The notes under the pieces were generated by a model. It did not search any database, had not been told where the DNA came from, and saw only the letters and a program-made list of their open reading frames with translations. The position numbers were made by a program, and so were the translations under genes. Shown here one piece after another: positions 18,443 through 29,004 of a DNA stretch of 64,000 nt. Source of the stretch: Fictibacillus aquaticus (GTDB lineage Bacteria > Bacillota > Bacilli > Bacillales > Fictibacillaceae); assembly GCF_002245695.1 (NCBI RefSeq), contig NZ_NOII01000002.1, positions 124,001-188,000 on the forward strand, read 5' to 3'. Positions within the stretch are counted from its first letter, which is position 1; each line of letters begins with the position of its first letter.

Positions 18443-18908
18443 TTCCTTCGTCATTCGACAATATTTTTTTCAGTGAAGAAGTAAAACTCATTAAATCCTC
18501 TTCGGTAAATCTTGGAGGTCCCTTCGTCCTGCTTCCCGCCTTTCTCGCTTTCGCTGACAGGTAGCGGTCTTGAAGGAGATTGCCGATATTAAATTCAGTA
18601 TAAATTCTTCCTCTTGGTGAAAGCACATGCACACCCTTCGGAAGAAGCAGACTGGCAAGTCCATAATCCTGCGTGACAACAATATCATGCTTTGCAGAAT
18701 GGTTGATAATGTACATATCTGCCTCTTCTTTAACTGCATCGACAAAAACCCATTTCCCGCCTAACCGCTCAGAACCAGCATGAGCGAGTGAAGCAACAAA
18801 GATGAGATCAGCATGAGATTGGCGGCATATGTCCAATACGGCTTTTTTTACAGAAACCGGACATGCATCGGCATCTATTATCATTCGCTTTTTGTTTGAA
18901 TTTTTCAT
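18432..18908 (-). CDS. yqxD: DUF188 / YaiI-YqxD-family protein
   Basis: 158-residue member of the YaiI/YqxD (DUF188) family, annotated as a PIN-like nuclease fold by similarity. The N-terminal IIDADACPVSVKKAV motif with two Asp is the family hallmark, followed by VVTQDYGLA and SPRGRIYT. There is no signal or membrane segment. It precedes dnaG and sigA as in B. subtilis. The function is unknown. The gene ends inside the dnaG promoter. Confidence 0.9.
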   Translation of the reverse strand: MKNSNKKRMIIDADACPVSVKKAVLDICRQSHADLIFVASLAHAGSERLGGKWVFVDAVKEEADMYIINHSAKHDIVVTQDYGLASLLLPKGVHVLSPRGRIYTEFNIGNLLQDRYLSAKARKAGSRTKGPPRFTEEDLMSFTSSLKKILSNDEGIDS

Positions 18909-19131
18909 AGTGTTAAGTTCTACAAACTTCTCCAGAATCCTTCATTCATTCTATTTTGTCGAAGAAAAACACATTTTGCTGTCCTGATAATGCTATTAAT
19001 CTTTATTTTAGGACAAAATTCGCACTTTTAATCACAATATTATATTATAAGCAACCATCAGGCTAAATACCAGCAAAAACTACCGAAAAAAATTTAAAGA
19101 TTTCTCGCTGAAGCGCAGCCAAGGAAATCAT
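18909..19131 (-). other. AT-rich gap upstream of yqxD
   Basis: No gene recognised. On the minus strand there are two overlapping TATAAT-like motifs near 19043 and a loosely inverted TTTTGTCCT / AGGACAGCAAAA pair near 18970-19017, but no convincing -35. A promoter for yqxD is expected here and was not fixed. Confidence 0.4.
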
Positions 19132-19157
19132 AAAAAAAGACTCTTTTCAAAAAGAGT
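19132..19157 (-). terminator. Orphan minus-strand terminator
   Basis: ACTCTTTT (19140-19147) and AAAAGAGT (19150-19157) pair perfectly and are followed on the minus strand by T7. No intact gene ends here, as yqfL has its own terminator at 19484-19512. It may end a decayed gene. Confidence 0.6.
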
Positions 19158-19306
19158 GTTGCTATTAAACGGTTTATTCGTAGAAAGTTCAGCGGAGTTG
19201 CCACTGAAGTGTATCTTCAACACCTAATTCATGGCTTTTTCAATTTGAGGATTAATCGCTGTGGCTGGCATATTCGCTTGATCCTCTCGAATACATCATC
19301 GATAAA

Positions 19307-19434
19307 GTTGATCGGAGTGTAAGGTGCCGACTCCAGCGGGACTAGTGGGACAGGTGAGACCCTTTAGGGCGCGTAGCGGCAAAGGGGCTCACCGCCCGCC
19401 CCGCGGAAAGCGTGCACCTGAAACGGAGATCAAC
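19307..19434. repeat. 128-bp imperfect palindromic repeat element (MITE-like)
   Basis: The ends are inverted copies beginning GTTGATC, and much of the element folds back on itself: AGGTGC, CGGG, GGTGAG and CCCTTT occur at matching places in both arms. It is visibly more GC-rich than the flanks. From memory, very similar elements are scattered between genes in many Bacillaceae genomes. It has no coding capacity of its own, and the open frames through it are by-products of the palindrome. No clear target-site duplication was seen. Confidence 0.7.
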
Positions 19435-19483
19435 TACTTCTCTGAATTCTTTCATTTCAATATAACTTGCGAAAACAGCCAAA

Positions 19484-19512
19484 TAAAAAAACGCGGACTG
19501 CTTTCCGCGTTT
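19484..19512 (-). terminator. Terminator of yqfL
   Basis: ACGCGGA (19491-19497) and TCCGCGT (19504-19510) pair, with a T run on the minus strand. It overlaps the yqfL stop codon. Confidence 0.8.
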
Positions 19513-20329
19513 ATTTATACGTTTTTCCCTGATATAGATTGTATATGAGATTCGCTGATTCTTCCACCGCTTTGTTTGAAACATCAACAACTCGGCATCC
19601 GATCTTGTCAATGGTTTTATTAAAATAGTCCAGTTCTTGCTTAATCCTGCTAATGTTGGCGTAGTTTGCCTCTGCATTCAGTCCAAGCGCCTTCAGTCTT
19701 TCTATTCGAATATCGTTCAGCTTTTCCGGTGTGATTCTAAGACCAAAGCAGCGATGAGAAGGGACCGTAAAGAGTTCTTCAGGAGGTTCCACTTCTGGGA
19801 CGATCGGCACGTTGGCTACTTTCAATCTCTTATGAGCCAAATATTGAGACAGCGGAGTTTTAGATGTACGGGAAACTCCGATAAGTATGACATCCGCTTT
19901 GAGGATTCCCCGCGGATCGCGGCCATCATCGTATTTAACTGCAAACTCAATCGCTTCTACTTTTCTAAAATAATCATCGTCAAGCTTATGGACTACACCT
20001 GGCTCGTACCTGGGCGTCTGCTTCAGCCTGATTTGAAGCTGATTCATCATTGGGCCCATGATGTCAACAGCCGATACGCCAGCTTCTGCCGCCCTTCTTT
20101 CAAGATGCTGCTTCATCGCAGGAACAACGAGTGTATAAGCGATGATTCCGCTGCATTCCGAAGCTAGCGAGATCACTTCCTCGATTGTTTGAGTATCTTC
20201 TACATAGGGCACACGCTTAATTTCAATCCCGCCGGAATTGAATTGGCTTGCTGCCGCTTTAACAACTAATTCAGCCGTTTCGCCTACAGAATCGGAAACG
20301 ACGTATACAATGGGGCGATCAGAAACCAT
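19511..20329 (-). CDS. yqfL: Pyruvate, phosphate dikinase regulatory protein-family kinase/phosphorylase YqfL
   Basis: 272-residue member of the PPDK regulatory protein (DUF299) family, bifunctional Ser/Thr kinase and pyrophosphate-dependent phosphorylase. The N-terminal [13 protein letters not shown] and the P-loop-like [15 protein letters not shown] near residue 152 are family hallmarks. In B. subtilis YqfL modulates the repressor CcpN, and here too it lies directly downstream of ccpN (17 bp gap), supporting that role in controlling gluconeogenesis. No PPDK gene is in the window, so the alternative dikinase role is not supported locally. Confidence 0.93.
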   Translation of the reverse strand: MVSDRPIVYVVSDSVGETAELVVKAAASQFNSGGIEIKRVPYVEDTQTIEEVISLASECSGIIAYTLVVPAMKQHLERRAAEAGVSAVDIMGPMMNQLQIRLKQTPRYEPGVVHKLDDDYFRKVEAIEFAVKYDDGRDPRGILKADVILIGVSRTSKTPLSQYLAHKRLKVANVPIVPEVEPPEELFTVPSHRCFGLRITPEKLNDIRIERLKALGLNAEANYANISRIKQELDYFNKTIDKIGCRVVDVSNKAVEESANLIYNLYQGKTYK

Positions 20330-20346
20330 AACTGCCTCCTTTTGCT

Positions 20347-20994
20347 TTATATAATTTCATCTCTGGCAAGCTCAACAAACGCTTTTGTGATGTTTGTTTT
20401 CGTTACCCTTCCAACTACCTCTAGACCTTTTCCATCTTCAGCTTGCTTAACTACAGGAAGGCCGTCGATCTGCTTGTCAATCAGCTTATGCGCGACTTCA
20501 AGCAAATAATCTTCTTTGAAACAGTACGTGATGTTAGGCATTCTTGTCATGATAATATTGATGGGGATCGTGTTCATGTCCTGCTTTCCCATACTCGCGC
20601 GAAGCAAATCCTTCCGTGATACGACTCCGGCAAGCTGTCCGCTTTTATTGCTGATGTACAGCGTTCCAACATCTTCAAGGAACATCGTCACTATCGCTTC
20701 ATACACGGTGGCTGATTCTTGTATGACGACTGGCATAGAGGAATACTCGCCAACTTTAATCTTTTTCACTTTTTCGGTCAGAAGCTGAGAACCTGTCTTT
20801 CCTGTATAAAAATAGCCGACTCTCGGCCGCGCGTCAAGATATCCAGCCATCGTTAAAATTGCTAGATCCGGTCTTAAAGTCGCGCGTGTGAGCTCTAGCT
20901 TTTCGGCAATCTGCTCGCCTGTGATAGGGCCGCGGTCTTTTACAATGCTTAGTATCTTTTCCTGCCTTTTATTGAGTTCGATCGTTAACACCAC
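20347..20994 (-). CDS. ccpN: Gluconeogenesis repressor CcpN
   Basis: 215-residue transcription repressor, in B. subtilis controlling gapB and pckA in response to ATP/ADP. A winged helix-turn-helix ([38 protein letters not shown]) is followed by two CBS-type repeats (residues about 80-210) that should bind nucleotides. GTG starts at 20994 or 20991 are both possible and the ribosome binding site does not discriminate. The near-consensus TTGACA and TATAAT upstream (21037-21058) are only 11 bp apart, so the promoter could not be fixed. The upstream neighbour is recO; glyQS is absent from between them. Confidence 0.93.
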   Translation of the reverse strand: MVLTIELNKRQEKILSIVKDRGPITGEQIAEKLELTRATLRPDLAILTMAGYLDARPRVGYFYTGKTGSQLLTEKVKKIKVGEYSSMPVVIQESATVYEAIVTMFLEDVGTLYISNKSGQLAGVVSRKDLLRASMGKQDMNTIPINIIMTRMPNITYCFKEDYLLEVAHKLIDKQIDGLPVVKQAEDGKGLEVVGRVTKTNITKAFVELARDEII

Positions 20995-21059
20995 CCTGGC
21001 TTCTTCAAATGTGTTATACTCTTACGAAATATTATAACCTATTTACCTGTCAAAATGGG

Positions 21060-21088
21060 AAAAAAATAAACCTGCAATCATGTGCAGG
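21060..21088 (-). terminator. Terminator of recO
   Basis: ACCTGCA (21069-21075) and TGCAGGT (21082-21088) pair, followed by a T-rich tract on the minus strand. Confidence 0.75.
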
Positions 21089-21835
21089 TCAAAGTTCAAA
21101 CTGATTCAGCTGGTTTAAAAACTTTTTTGACTTCAAAAAAACGCCAAGGTACTCTTCCATATACGCATCCATTACGGCACGAAGCTCTTTTTTTGTTTCC
21201 TTTTTTACAGATACATTTCCAAGTCTGCTGATATCGAGGTTAGAGAACAGGTATAAAATTTTGACAGCCCCAGCTGACAGCTTCAGATGGTAAGGATCCT
21301 GATGCATGCACCGGCTGCAAAGGAAACCGCCTTCCCTTACTGAGAAGACAAAGTCCCCTTCCTGCGTTCCGCACTGTACGCATTGTGAAACTTGCGGTTT
21401 GACCCCGCCTATCATCAGCATCTTCATTTCAAAGAGCAGGGTAATGATTTCAGGGTCCGTTCCTTCATCAATGAATCGAAGAGATTGATAAAAATGTTCA
21501 AACAAATAGGGGTTTTTCTTATTTCCTTCAGCCACTTTATCGAGCAGTTCCGAAATATAAGCACTATAAGAAGTTTTAATAAGATCTTCCCGAATCGATC
21601 GAAAACTTTCAAGCACTTCTCCCTGATTCAATGTGCCAAGGCCTGATCCCTTTTGAAAAACGTACATTCCATATGTAAAAAGCTGCACAACAGAAGAGAG
21701 GCGGCTTTTTGTTTTTTTAGCCCCTCTCGCCATTACGCCTATTTTCCCAGCTTCTCTTGTAAATAATGTAACGATGACATTTGATTCGCCGTATGGAACC
21801 GTTTTAATCACGATTCCTTCCGCCTTGATAATCAA
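21089..21835 (-). CDS. recO: DNA repair protein RecO
   Basis: Recombination mediator, 248 residues, loading RecA at single-strand gaps with RecR. An N-terminal OB-fold region (EGIVIKTVPYGESNVIVTLFTREAGKIGVMARGAKKTKSRLS) is followed by a helical domain. A four-cysteine zinc site lies at CVQCG and CSRCM near residues 145-175. The TTG start at 21835 is preferred: GGAGTGAT lies 8 nt upstream and MIIKAEGIVI aligns with the usual RecO N-terminus. Two in-frame GTG codons (21850, 21844) are alternatives. Confidence 0.95.
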   Translation of the reverse strand: MIIKAEGIVIKTVPYGESNVIVTLFTREAGKIGVMARGAKKTKSRLSSVVQLFTYGMYVFQKGSGLGTLNQGEVLESFRSIREDLIKTSYSAYISELLDKVAEGNKKNPYLFEHFYQSLRFIDEGTDPEIITLLFEMKMLMIGGVKPQVSQCVQCGTQEGDFVFSVREGGFLCSRCMHQDPYHLKLSAGAVKILYLFSNLDISRLGNVSVKKETKKELRAVMDAYMEEYLGVFLKSKKFLNQLNQFEL

Positions 21836-21871
21836 ATCAATCACTCCCACCCATAGGGATGAGGCATCCTA

Positions 21872-22009
21872 TTACTGCAAAGGCAGATCTTCACTTTCTT
21901 CAGCTTTGAATGTAAAAGAAAAATCGCCTTCGCCTTCGAGCTCTTTAAACAATAAATAGGTATCAATGTTACCTGTTTCGCAAAACACTTTCCAGGTAAA
22001 ATCCTTCAT
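21872..22009 (-). CDS. yqzL: YqzL-family small protein
   Basis: 45-residue ORF with ATG at 22007-22009 and TAA at 21872-21874. The N-terminus MKDFTWKVFCETGNIDTYLL matches the YqzL family, which lies between era and recO in Bacillus. The rest is acidic (FKELEGEGDF, EESEDLPLQ). No membrane segment. An upstream TTG two codons earlier is a possible start. Function is unknown. Support comes from the conserved motif and position. Confidence 0.85.
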   Translation of the reverse strand: MKDFTWKVFCETGNIDTYLLFKELEGEGDFSFTFKAEESEDLPLQ

Positions 22010-22108
22010 GGACAAGCCACACCCTTCTGCATTGTTTTGTTCACTCTGTTATATATAGGTTGCCGTTATTGCCGTTTAACATGTGATGGAAAATTTCCCA
22101 ATTTTTCT

Positions 22109-23802
<1,694 letters not shown>

Positions 23803-23803
23803 T

Positions 23804-24268
23804 TTACCGCTCCAGTTTCAGAGAGGAAAGAATCTCCTCTTGCCTTGAAAACATGATTTTTTCCTCCTCATCTGTCATATGGTCATAACCAAGCAGGTGA
23901 AGGAATCCGTGTACTGCCAGAAAACCTAGCTCGCGGTCGATTGAATGCCCATAGTCTTCAGCCTGATCCTTCGCAACGTCATGGCAGATTATAATGTCGC
24001 CCAGCATTCTTTGCAGATCAGCACCCTTGATATGAAGTTCTTCATCTCCTTCTTCCATCGCGAAGGAAATAACATCTGTCGGCTTATCTTTCCCTCGATA
24101 TTCAGAATTAATTTCCTGAATTCGTTCACGGGTAACAAACGTGACAGATACCTCTGCAGCTCCTGTATTTTCTATAACAGCCGCTTTCTCTAAAACAGTT
24201 GATATGAATTCCTTATCTTTGTCTGTCAGTTTATCTGTCTCATCTAAAAAATCGATATGCAAAATCAT
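23804..24268 (-). CDS. ybeY: rRNA maturation endoribonuclease YbeY
   Basis: Metal-dependent RNase involved in 16S rRNA 3'-end processing and ribosome quality control, 154 residues. The zinc-binding signature HGFLHLLGYDH (HxxxHxxxxxH) lies near residue 121, preceded by RGKDKPTDVISFAM. It overlaps the yqfF end by 4 bp. The cluster phoH-yqfF-ybeY-dgkA-cdd-era is conserved in Firmicutes. Confidence 0.96.
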   Translation of the reverse strand: MILHIDFLDETDKLTDKDKEFISTVLEKAAVIENTGAAEVSVTFVTRERIQEINSEYRGKDKPTDVISFAMEEGDEELHIKGADLQRMLGDIIICHDVAKDQAEDYGHSIDRELGFLAVHGFLHLLGYDHMTDEEEKIMFSRQEEILSSLKLER

Positions 24269-26382
24269 TTCGGTTCCACCTTCTTCATTTCTTCAGGATA
24301 TTCGATTCGGGAATGAAAGATCCCTTTTAGCGTATTACTCAGCGTCGTTGCAACTGTATCCAGTTCTTTCAGTGTGATGTCACATTCATCGAACTGCCCG
24401 TCTTCTAGCCGTTCAGCGATGATTTTTTTGATGATCTGTTCGATTTTCACAGGCGTTGGCCTGCTCAGAGACCGGACAGCCGCTTCGACTGCATCAGAAA
24501 CACCAATGATAGCCGTCTCTTTCGTCTGTGCTTTCGGACCGGGATATCTGAATTCGCTCTCGCTGATTTCTTTGTCAGACTGCTGGCACGCTTTATGGTA
24601 GAAATATTTAAGCAATGTCGTGCCATGATGCTGTTCAGCAATATCAACGATCTCTTTGGGCAGTTTAAACTCTCGTATCATGTCGGCACCATCATAAGGA
24701 TGAGCAGTGATGATCGTCTTGCTCAAATGAGGTGCGATCTTGTCATGAGGATTCTCCATGTTCATCTGATTCTCGATAAAAAAATGAGGCCGTTTAGCCT
24801 TGCCGACATCGTGATAATACGATCCAACTCTGGCCAGGAGACCGTTCGCTCCGACTGATTCACAGGCCGCCTCAGACAAGTTGGCCACCATGATGCTGTG
24901 GTGGTAAGTGCCTGGTGCTTCCATCAGCACTTTTCTCAGGAGTGGGTGGTTCGGGTTGGATAGCTCAATTAATTTTGCTGTCGAGAGAATCCCAAACCAT
25001 GATTCGATCACTGGAAGCAGCCCGAGTGTAAGAACTGATGACAAAAAGCCGGATATAAAAGCGGCACCAAGTTCAGCCCCTGTTTCTGCAGCAGAGTACG
25101 TGCCATCCTGAACAAGAAGGATAAAAAGAACACTGCAGATGTTTACGAATGATACAAAAAAACCTGCTCTGATAATTTTATTCTTAATATGCTTCTTTCC
25201 TAGGTAAACCACTCCGGCAATGCCGCTTATTAATATATAAAGTGCCATCACAAAATTAAAGCTGCTTGCCGAATTTTCATTAAAGATCAGAGCTGCACAA
25301 AGAGATAGAACGATATTCGTCACAAGCGCCAGCTGTTCGCTGAAAAGCATCTTCAGCATCATGGTCCCTGCTGCGATCGGAACGATAAAATAAAGATACA
25401 TGTGGCCGGAAATCCCCGCAAGGCTGACGACCTTCATCATGATAAGAGAAAAAAGGAACAAAATCACGTATATGACAGCATGCTTCTTATTGTTATCTTT
25501 ATTAAAGCTGTCTTTCACAAAATAATATAAGCCAGCTAGTAAAAGGATGATAAAAAGGAGAAGGCCGATAAAAGGTTTGTAGCTGATTTTCTTGCTTGTC
25601 AATCCTGCTAGTTCGAGCCGCTTGTACACTTCAGCAGTTACAAGGTCTCCTTCAGATACAATGACCTCACCTTCCTTAATCTCTGCCTGCTGAACACTGT
25701 CTCTCGCTTCTTTTCGTTTTACCCTCGTTTTTTCATAATCAAGCACTTTGTTGTGGATAATGAAAGACTGGGTCAGCTCTACTGCTGCATCCTTCAGATC
25801 ATCTGGGTATGAGGCGTTCTGGCTGATAATCTGTTCAGCGTTTTCTCTTGCAGTCTGCACCTTGCTCAGCTCAATTTCCTCGTTCATCAAAGAGCTGATG
25901 ACCGACGTTGAAAGAGTCTTAACCGATTCCAGCCTGTCACTTGAAGCATTGAACAAAACACCGAGGGATGCAGGAGAGACCTGAGCATCTCCTTTCACAT
26001 CATTGATCTGTGAAATCTTTTCATCCATGGTCAGCTTCGCTTCATCTTTTTTCTTTTTTGCTTCTACTTCGTTTATTTTTTGGATTGCATCCAATAACTC
26101 TGTAAGCTTCCGCGCCTGTTCCAACCCAGCGCCTTTATCATAATAATAAATGTCTTCAACAGCTGTTTCTGCTTTGCGTTTTCTTTCTTCTGTCTCGTTT
26201 TCAAGAATAACCGCCTTAGGAGAACGTATATCCGCAGGTGAAGGCTCAAGCAAAGTAACATCCACTTTTTCTGGGGTAACATTGCTGAACATGACTGTAA
26301 ACATAACAGCTCCTACTATAAAAAACCATGCGAGTAACATATTTATTCTGACTGAATTAAGGTATTGACGCCATTGTTTCAA
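24265..26382 (-). CDS. yqfF: 7TM-HD family cyclic-di-AMP phosphodiesterase (PgpH/YqfF)
   Basis: 705-residue membrane protein. One N-terminal transmembrane helix is followed by a long extracellular helical domain (residues about 50-270). A seven-helix membrane bundle comes next, and then a cytoplasmic HD domain. HD residues are visible in TYHHSIMVANLSE, YYHDVGKAKRP and AEQHHGTTLLKYFYH. By homology to Listeria PgpH it degrades c-di-AMP to pApA. The TTG start at 26382 has a GGGGGAA ribosome binding site. It is coupled to ybeY downstream. Confidence 0.93.
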   Translation of the reverse strand: MKQWRQYLNSVRINMLLAWFFIVGAVMFTVMFSNVTPEKVDVTLLEPSPADIRSPKAVILENETEERKRKAETAVEDIYYYDKGAGLEQARKLTELLDAIQKINEVEAKKKKDEAKLTMDEKISQINDVKGDAQVSPASLGVLFNASSDRLESVKTLSTSVISSLMNEEIELSKVQTARENAEQIISQNASYPDDLKDAAVELTQSFIIHNKVLDYEKTRVKRKEARDSVQQAEIKEGEVIVSEGDLVTAEVYKRLELAGLTSKKISYKPFIGLLLFIILLLAGLYYFVKDSFNKDNNKKHAVIYVILFLFSLIMMKVVSLAGISGHMYLYFIVPIAAGTMMLKMLFSEQLALVTNIVLSLCAALIFNENSASSFNFVMALYILISGIAGVVYLGKKHIKNKIIRAGFFVSFVNICSVLFILLVQDGTYSAAETGAELGAAFISGFLSSVLTLGLLPVIESWFGILSTAKLIELSNPNHPLLRKVLMEAPGTYHHSIMVANLSEAACESVGANGLLARVGSYYHDVGKAKRPHFFIENQMNMENPHDKIAPHLSKTIITAHPYDGADMIREFKLPKEIVDIAEQHHGTTLLKYFYHKACQQSDKEISESEFRYPGPKAQTKETAIIGVSDAVEAAVRSLSRPTPVKIEQIIKKIIAERLEDGQFDECDITLKELDTVATTLSNTLKGIFHSRIEYPEEMKKVEPK

Positions 26383-26462
26383 TTACGGTTCCCCCTACAA
26401 AAACCTTCTTTTGAACATTTTAACAAAAAGTGGACATTCTTGGTATCTAATTCACCTTTATG

Positions 26463-26502
26463 CAAAAGAAAGGCTGCCCTGGCGATAACGCAGGACAGCC
26501 TT
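26463..26502 (-). terminator. Terminator of the yqfC-yqfD-phoH unit
   Basis: AAGGCTGCCCTG (26470-26481) pairs with CAGGACAGCCTT (26491-26502) with one mismatch, and a T-rich tail follows on the minus strand. Confidence 0.65.
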
Positions 26503-26522
26503 AAATAATTTTTCCGCAATGT

Positions 26523-27503
26523 TTAAACCGAAGACTCTTCTTGTTCATAAGCAGAAATAATTTTTTGCACGAGCGGGTGTCTTACTACGTCCAGCTGCCT
26601 CAGTTGAATGAAAGCGATGCCAGGAACAAGAGAAAGAGTTTTTTCTGCTACTTTTAAGCCGGACTGCTTTCCTTTTGGCAGATCAATTTGTGTCGTGTCC
26701 CCCGTCACCACCATTTTCGAGCCGAAGCCGAGACGGGTCAGGAACATTTTCATCTGTTCAGGCGTCGTATTTTGGGCTTCATCGAGGATGACGAAGCATT
26801 CATCAAGCGTACGGCCCCTCATATAGGCTAATGGCGCTATTTCAATAATCCCGCGTTCGATGAGTCTCTCCGTATGTTCAGCTCCTAGAAGGTCATGCAG
26901 GGCATCATAGAGAGGACGCAAGTATGGATCGACCTTTTCTTTAAGGTCACCAGGAAGGAAGCCCAAGCTTTCACCGGCTTCTACTGCCGGCCGGGTGAGG
27001 ACGATCTTCTTTATCCTGCCTTCCTTTAGAGCCGATACTGCCATCACGACAGCAAGATAGGTTTTCCCTGTTCCTGCCGGTCCAATCCCGAACACCATGT
27101 CTCTTTTTTTCAATGCAGACACATAATGCCTCTGTCCGAGCGTCTTGGCACGAATGGATTTTCCTTTTGCAGTCTGTGTGATTTCCTCTTCATATAGCTC
27201 TGTAAGTTCCTCGAGCAGGTCCTTTTCAGACAGCTGGATGGCATACACGATATCCCGTTCAGAAATATGTATTCCTTTACGGATCAGCCCTAAAAGGACG
27301 AGAAGAACATCTTCAATCTGCGCCATCTTTCTTTCATCGGCAGAAGAGATGGAAACAGCTTCTCCTCTAGTGAAAATAGCCACACCAAGTTTTTCTTCAA
27401 TCACTTTTAAGTAGGCATCGTTCGGTCCGAAAAGGGCAAGTGCTTCACTTGGATTTTCCAGATGTAAACGATTTAGCTTTTTCGTTTCTGACAAACTACT
27501 CAT
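26523..27503 (-). CDS. phoH: PhoH-family ATPase
   Basis: 326-residue cytoplasmic P-loop protein. Walker A is GPAGTGKT near residue 141 and Walker B is CFVILDEAQNTTPEQ. An N-terminal region of about 100 residues resembles the KH-like part of PhoL proteins. It is thought to act in RNA metabolism alongside YbeY. The start codon overlaps the yqfD stop by 4 bp, so this housekeeping-type gene can be read from the sporulation transcript of yqfC-yqfD. Confidence 0.92.
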   Translation of the reverse strand: MSSLSETKKLNRLHLENPSEALALFGPNDAYLKVIEEKLGVAIFTRGEAVSISSADERKMAQIEDVLLVLLGLIRKGIHISERDIVYAIQLSEKDLLEELTELYEEEITQTAKGKSIRAKTLGQRHYVSALKKRDMVFGIGPAGTGKTYLAVVMAVSALKEGRIKKIVLTRPAVEAGESLGFLPGDLKEKVDPYLRPLYDALHDLLGAEHTERLIERGIIEIAPLAYMRGRTLDECFVILDEAQNTTPEQMKMFLTRLGFGSKMVVTGDTTQIDLPKGKQSGLKVAEKTLSLVPGIAFIQLRQLDVVRHPLVQKIISAYEQEESSV

Positions 27504-28693
27504 TCTCCTTGTTGGATAGGTATAGGTTGTACAGATGCAATGTTTTCAATTACCAGATACAGCATCGTTAGTTTAACTTTACCATCTGAAAGGGATTTGC
27601 GCCAAACCTTTTCTTCCAATATCTCTGCTCCTTCAGGCAGCTTTTTAAGAAGATCCTGCGAAGCCATGTGCCTTGCCACTTTTTCCGCTTCCTCAGCAGA
27701 GTATTCTCTTTTTACTCCATCCGTTTCCCTGACCTGCTCTTTTACGTAAGAAACAGGTATCTCCCATTTCAGAAAACGCACATTTTTTTCATCCCTGCTT
27801 TTTGTGGAATGTTTATAATCATCCTTAGAAAACCCCCAAACTGGAACAGGCAATTTTCCGAAAGAAATAAAATGATGATCCGTTTTCTTGCCTGTATAAG
27901 TGCTGAATGTTGTGGAAAGAGGGATCTCCACCTGAGACTGATACCATACTTCTCCCATCACTTTGCCTTTTGCACTGACAAGCTTCGCATGCTTGTCTTT
28001 TCCGATGTATCCTGATACGAGCAGCGATCCTTTTTTAACAGAATCATTTACCCTGATAAGAGGCTGTCCCTTCTCAACGAACAGATCGTGTATGACAGCA
28101 TCCTTTGCAGCGACAAGGTGCTGCGGACCGTGGACAGGAGGCTTGTACGGCAGTTCTTTTTCAACTACCTGAAAATGATAGGCTGTCCCCTTTTGGGTAA
28201 CACCAATCCACGTAACGTTATCCATCTGATCGGTCAGCTTTTTTTGCAGCTGCCTTGCATCCGGAAGGAAAAAAATCAGCTTTCCTTTTTTCACCCCTAT
28301 AGCTGCTGCTGCTTTACGAAGCTCGTATTCCGTCTTAGCATTTGCTCCTGTCACATTAATATTCCAGACCATATTTGATAAAAGAAGCAAGATAGCCAAA
28401 AATGAAGTTAGTCCTATAATGATGCCGTTCCTTTTCCAAAGCTTTTTAACAAGAAATGGTGTTCCTTTCTTTTCAATGAACCTTATTTTCGTTTTCGTGC
28501 CTTTAAGTATTGCCCTAGCCTCTTTTACCCGTGATAACGGAAGACTGCAGGTGAAGGAAGATTCTGATACCCTTCTTATGTCCCAGACAGGGAGCCGCTT
28601 TTCCATGCAGTCATTCAAAAACTGGTTCCCTCCAGGACCGACTACCGCAATCTTCACATAACCGCCAAGCTTCTCATTCCACCCTGCTTTCAT
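27500..28693 (-). CDS. yqfD: Sporulation protein YqfD
   Basis: 397-residue protein of the YqfD family, which is confined to spore formers. A single membrane helix (IIIGLTSFLAILLLLSNMVW near residue 93) separates a cytoplasmic N-terminal part from a larger external C-terminal domain. The family members are made in the mother cell under sigma-E in B. subtilis, but their role is undefined. ATGA overlap with yqfC upstream and phoH downstream. Confidence 0.9.
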   Translation of the reverse strand: MKAGWNEKLGGYVKIAVVGPGGNQFLNDCMEKRLPVWDIRRVSESSFTCSLPLSRVKEARAILKGTKTKIRFIEKKGTPFLVKKLWKRNGIIIGLTSFLAILLLLSNMVWNINVTGANAKTEYELRKAAAAIGVKKGKLIFFLPDARQLQKKLTDQMDNVTWIGVTQKGTAYHFQVVEKELPYKPPVHGPQHLVAAKDAVIHDLFVEKGQPLIRVNDSVKKGSLLVSGYIGKDKHAKLVSAKGKVMGEVWYQSQVEIPLSTTFSTYTGKKTDHHFISFGKLPVPVWGFSKDDYKHSTKSRDEKNVRFLKWEIPVSYVKEQVRETDGVKREYSAEEAEKVARHMASQDLLKKLPEGAEILEEKVWRKSLSDGKVKLTMLYLVIENIASVQPIPIQQGE

Positions 28694-29004
28694 CTGCTCG
28701 CCCCCTTTCCTCTTTCCTGCACTTGCTGATCCGAAAAGCGCACACCAGATATTTTGCCTTCAAGCAATATCTCTTCCGGCATTACTGTCTTTATCAAGAA
28801 GCCCTCCCCTTCTATTACCAGTACGCCCTGCTTTAGTTTCAGCTTCAGCTCTTCGTTGGAAAAAGCGAGCACACCTCTATGATTTTCAATGTATATATGC
28901 AGCTGGCCAATCATCGTAATTCTCGGCAAGTCCATGACTACATCAGCCGGGAGGTCCATTTTCTGCATCATCCATTTACTGACCTGCTGCCGCCACTTTG
29001 ACAT
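28690..29004 (-). CDS. yqfC: Sporulation protein YqfC (YabP-like)
   Basis: 104-residue protein of the YabP/YqfC family of sporulation proteins, mostly beta-like (PRITMIGQLHIYIENHRGVLAF, GVLVIEGEGFLI). No membrane segment. Coupled to yqfD by a 4-bp overlap. The ATG is preceded by a run of five G in the 3' arm of a stable hairpin and then T7, so the ribosome binding site is sequestered. The upstream yqeZ-floA-yqfB genes of B. subtilis are absent from this slot. Confidence 0.9.
   Translation of the reverse strand: MSKWRQQVSKWMMQKMDLPADVVMDLPRITMIGQLHIYIENHRGVLAFSNEELKLKLKQGVLVIEGEGFLIKTVMPEEILLEGKISGVRFSDQQVQERGKGASR

Noticed and set aside
19324-19677. Open frames across the palindromic element on both strands
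   Set aside because: They run through the repeat and, on the minus strand, antisense or out of frame with yqfL. No ribosome binding site and no homology recognised.
21037-21058. TTGACA and TATAAT upstream of ccpN as a sigma-A promoter
   Set aside because: The spacer is only 11 bp, too short for sigma-A, so the pairing is coincidental or needs another element.
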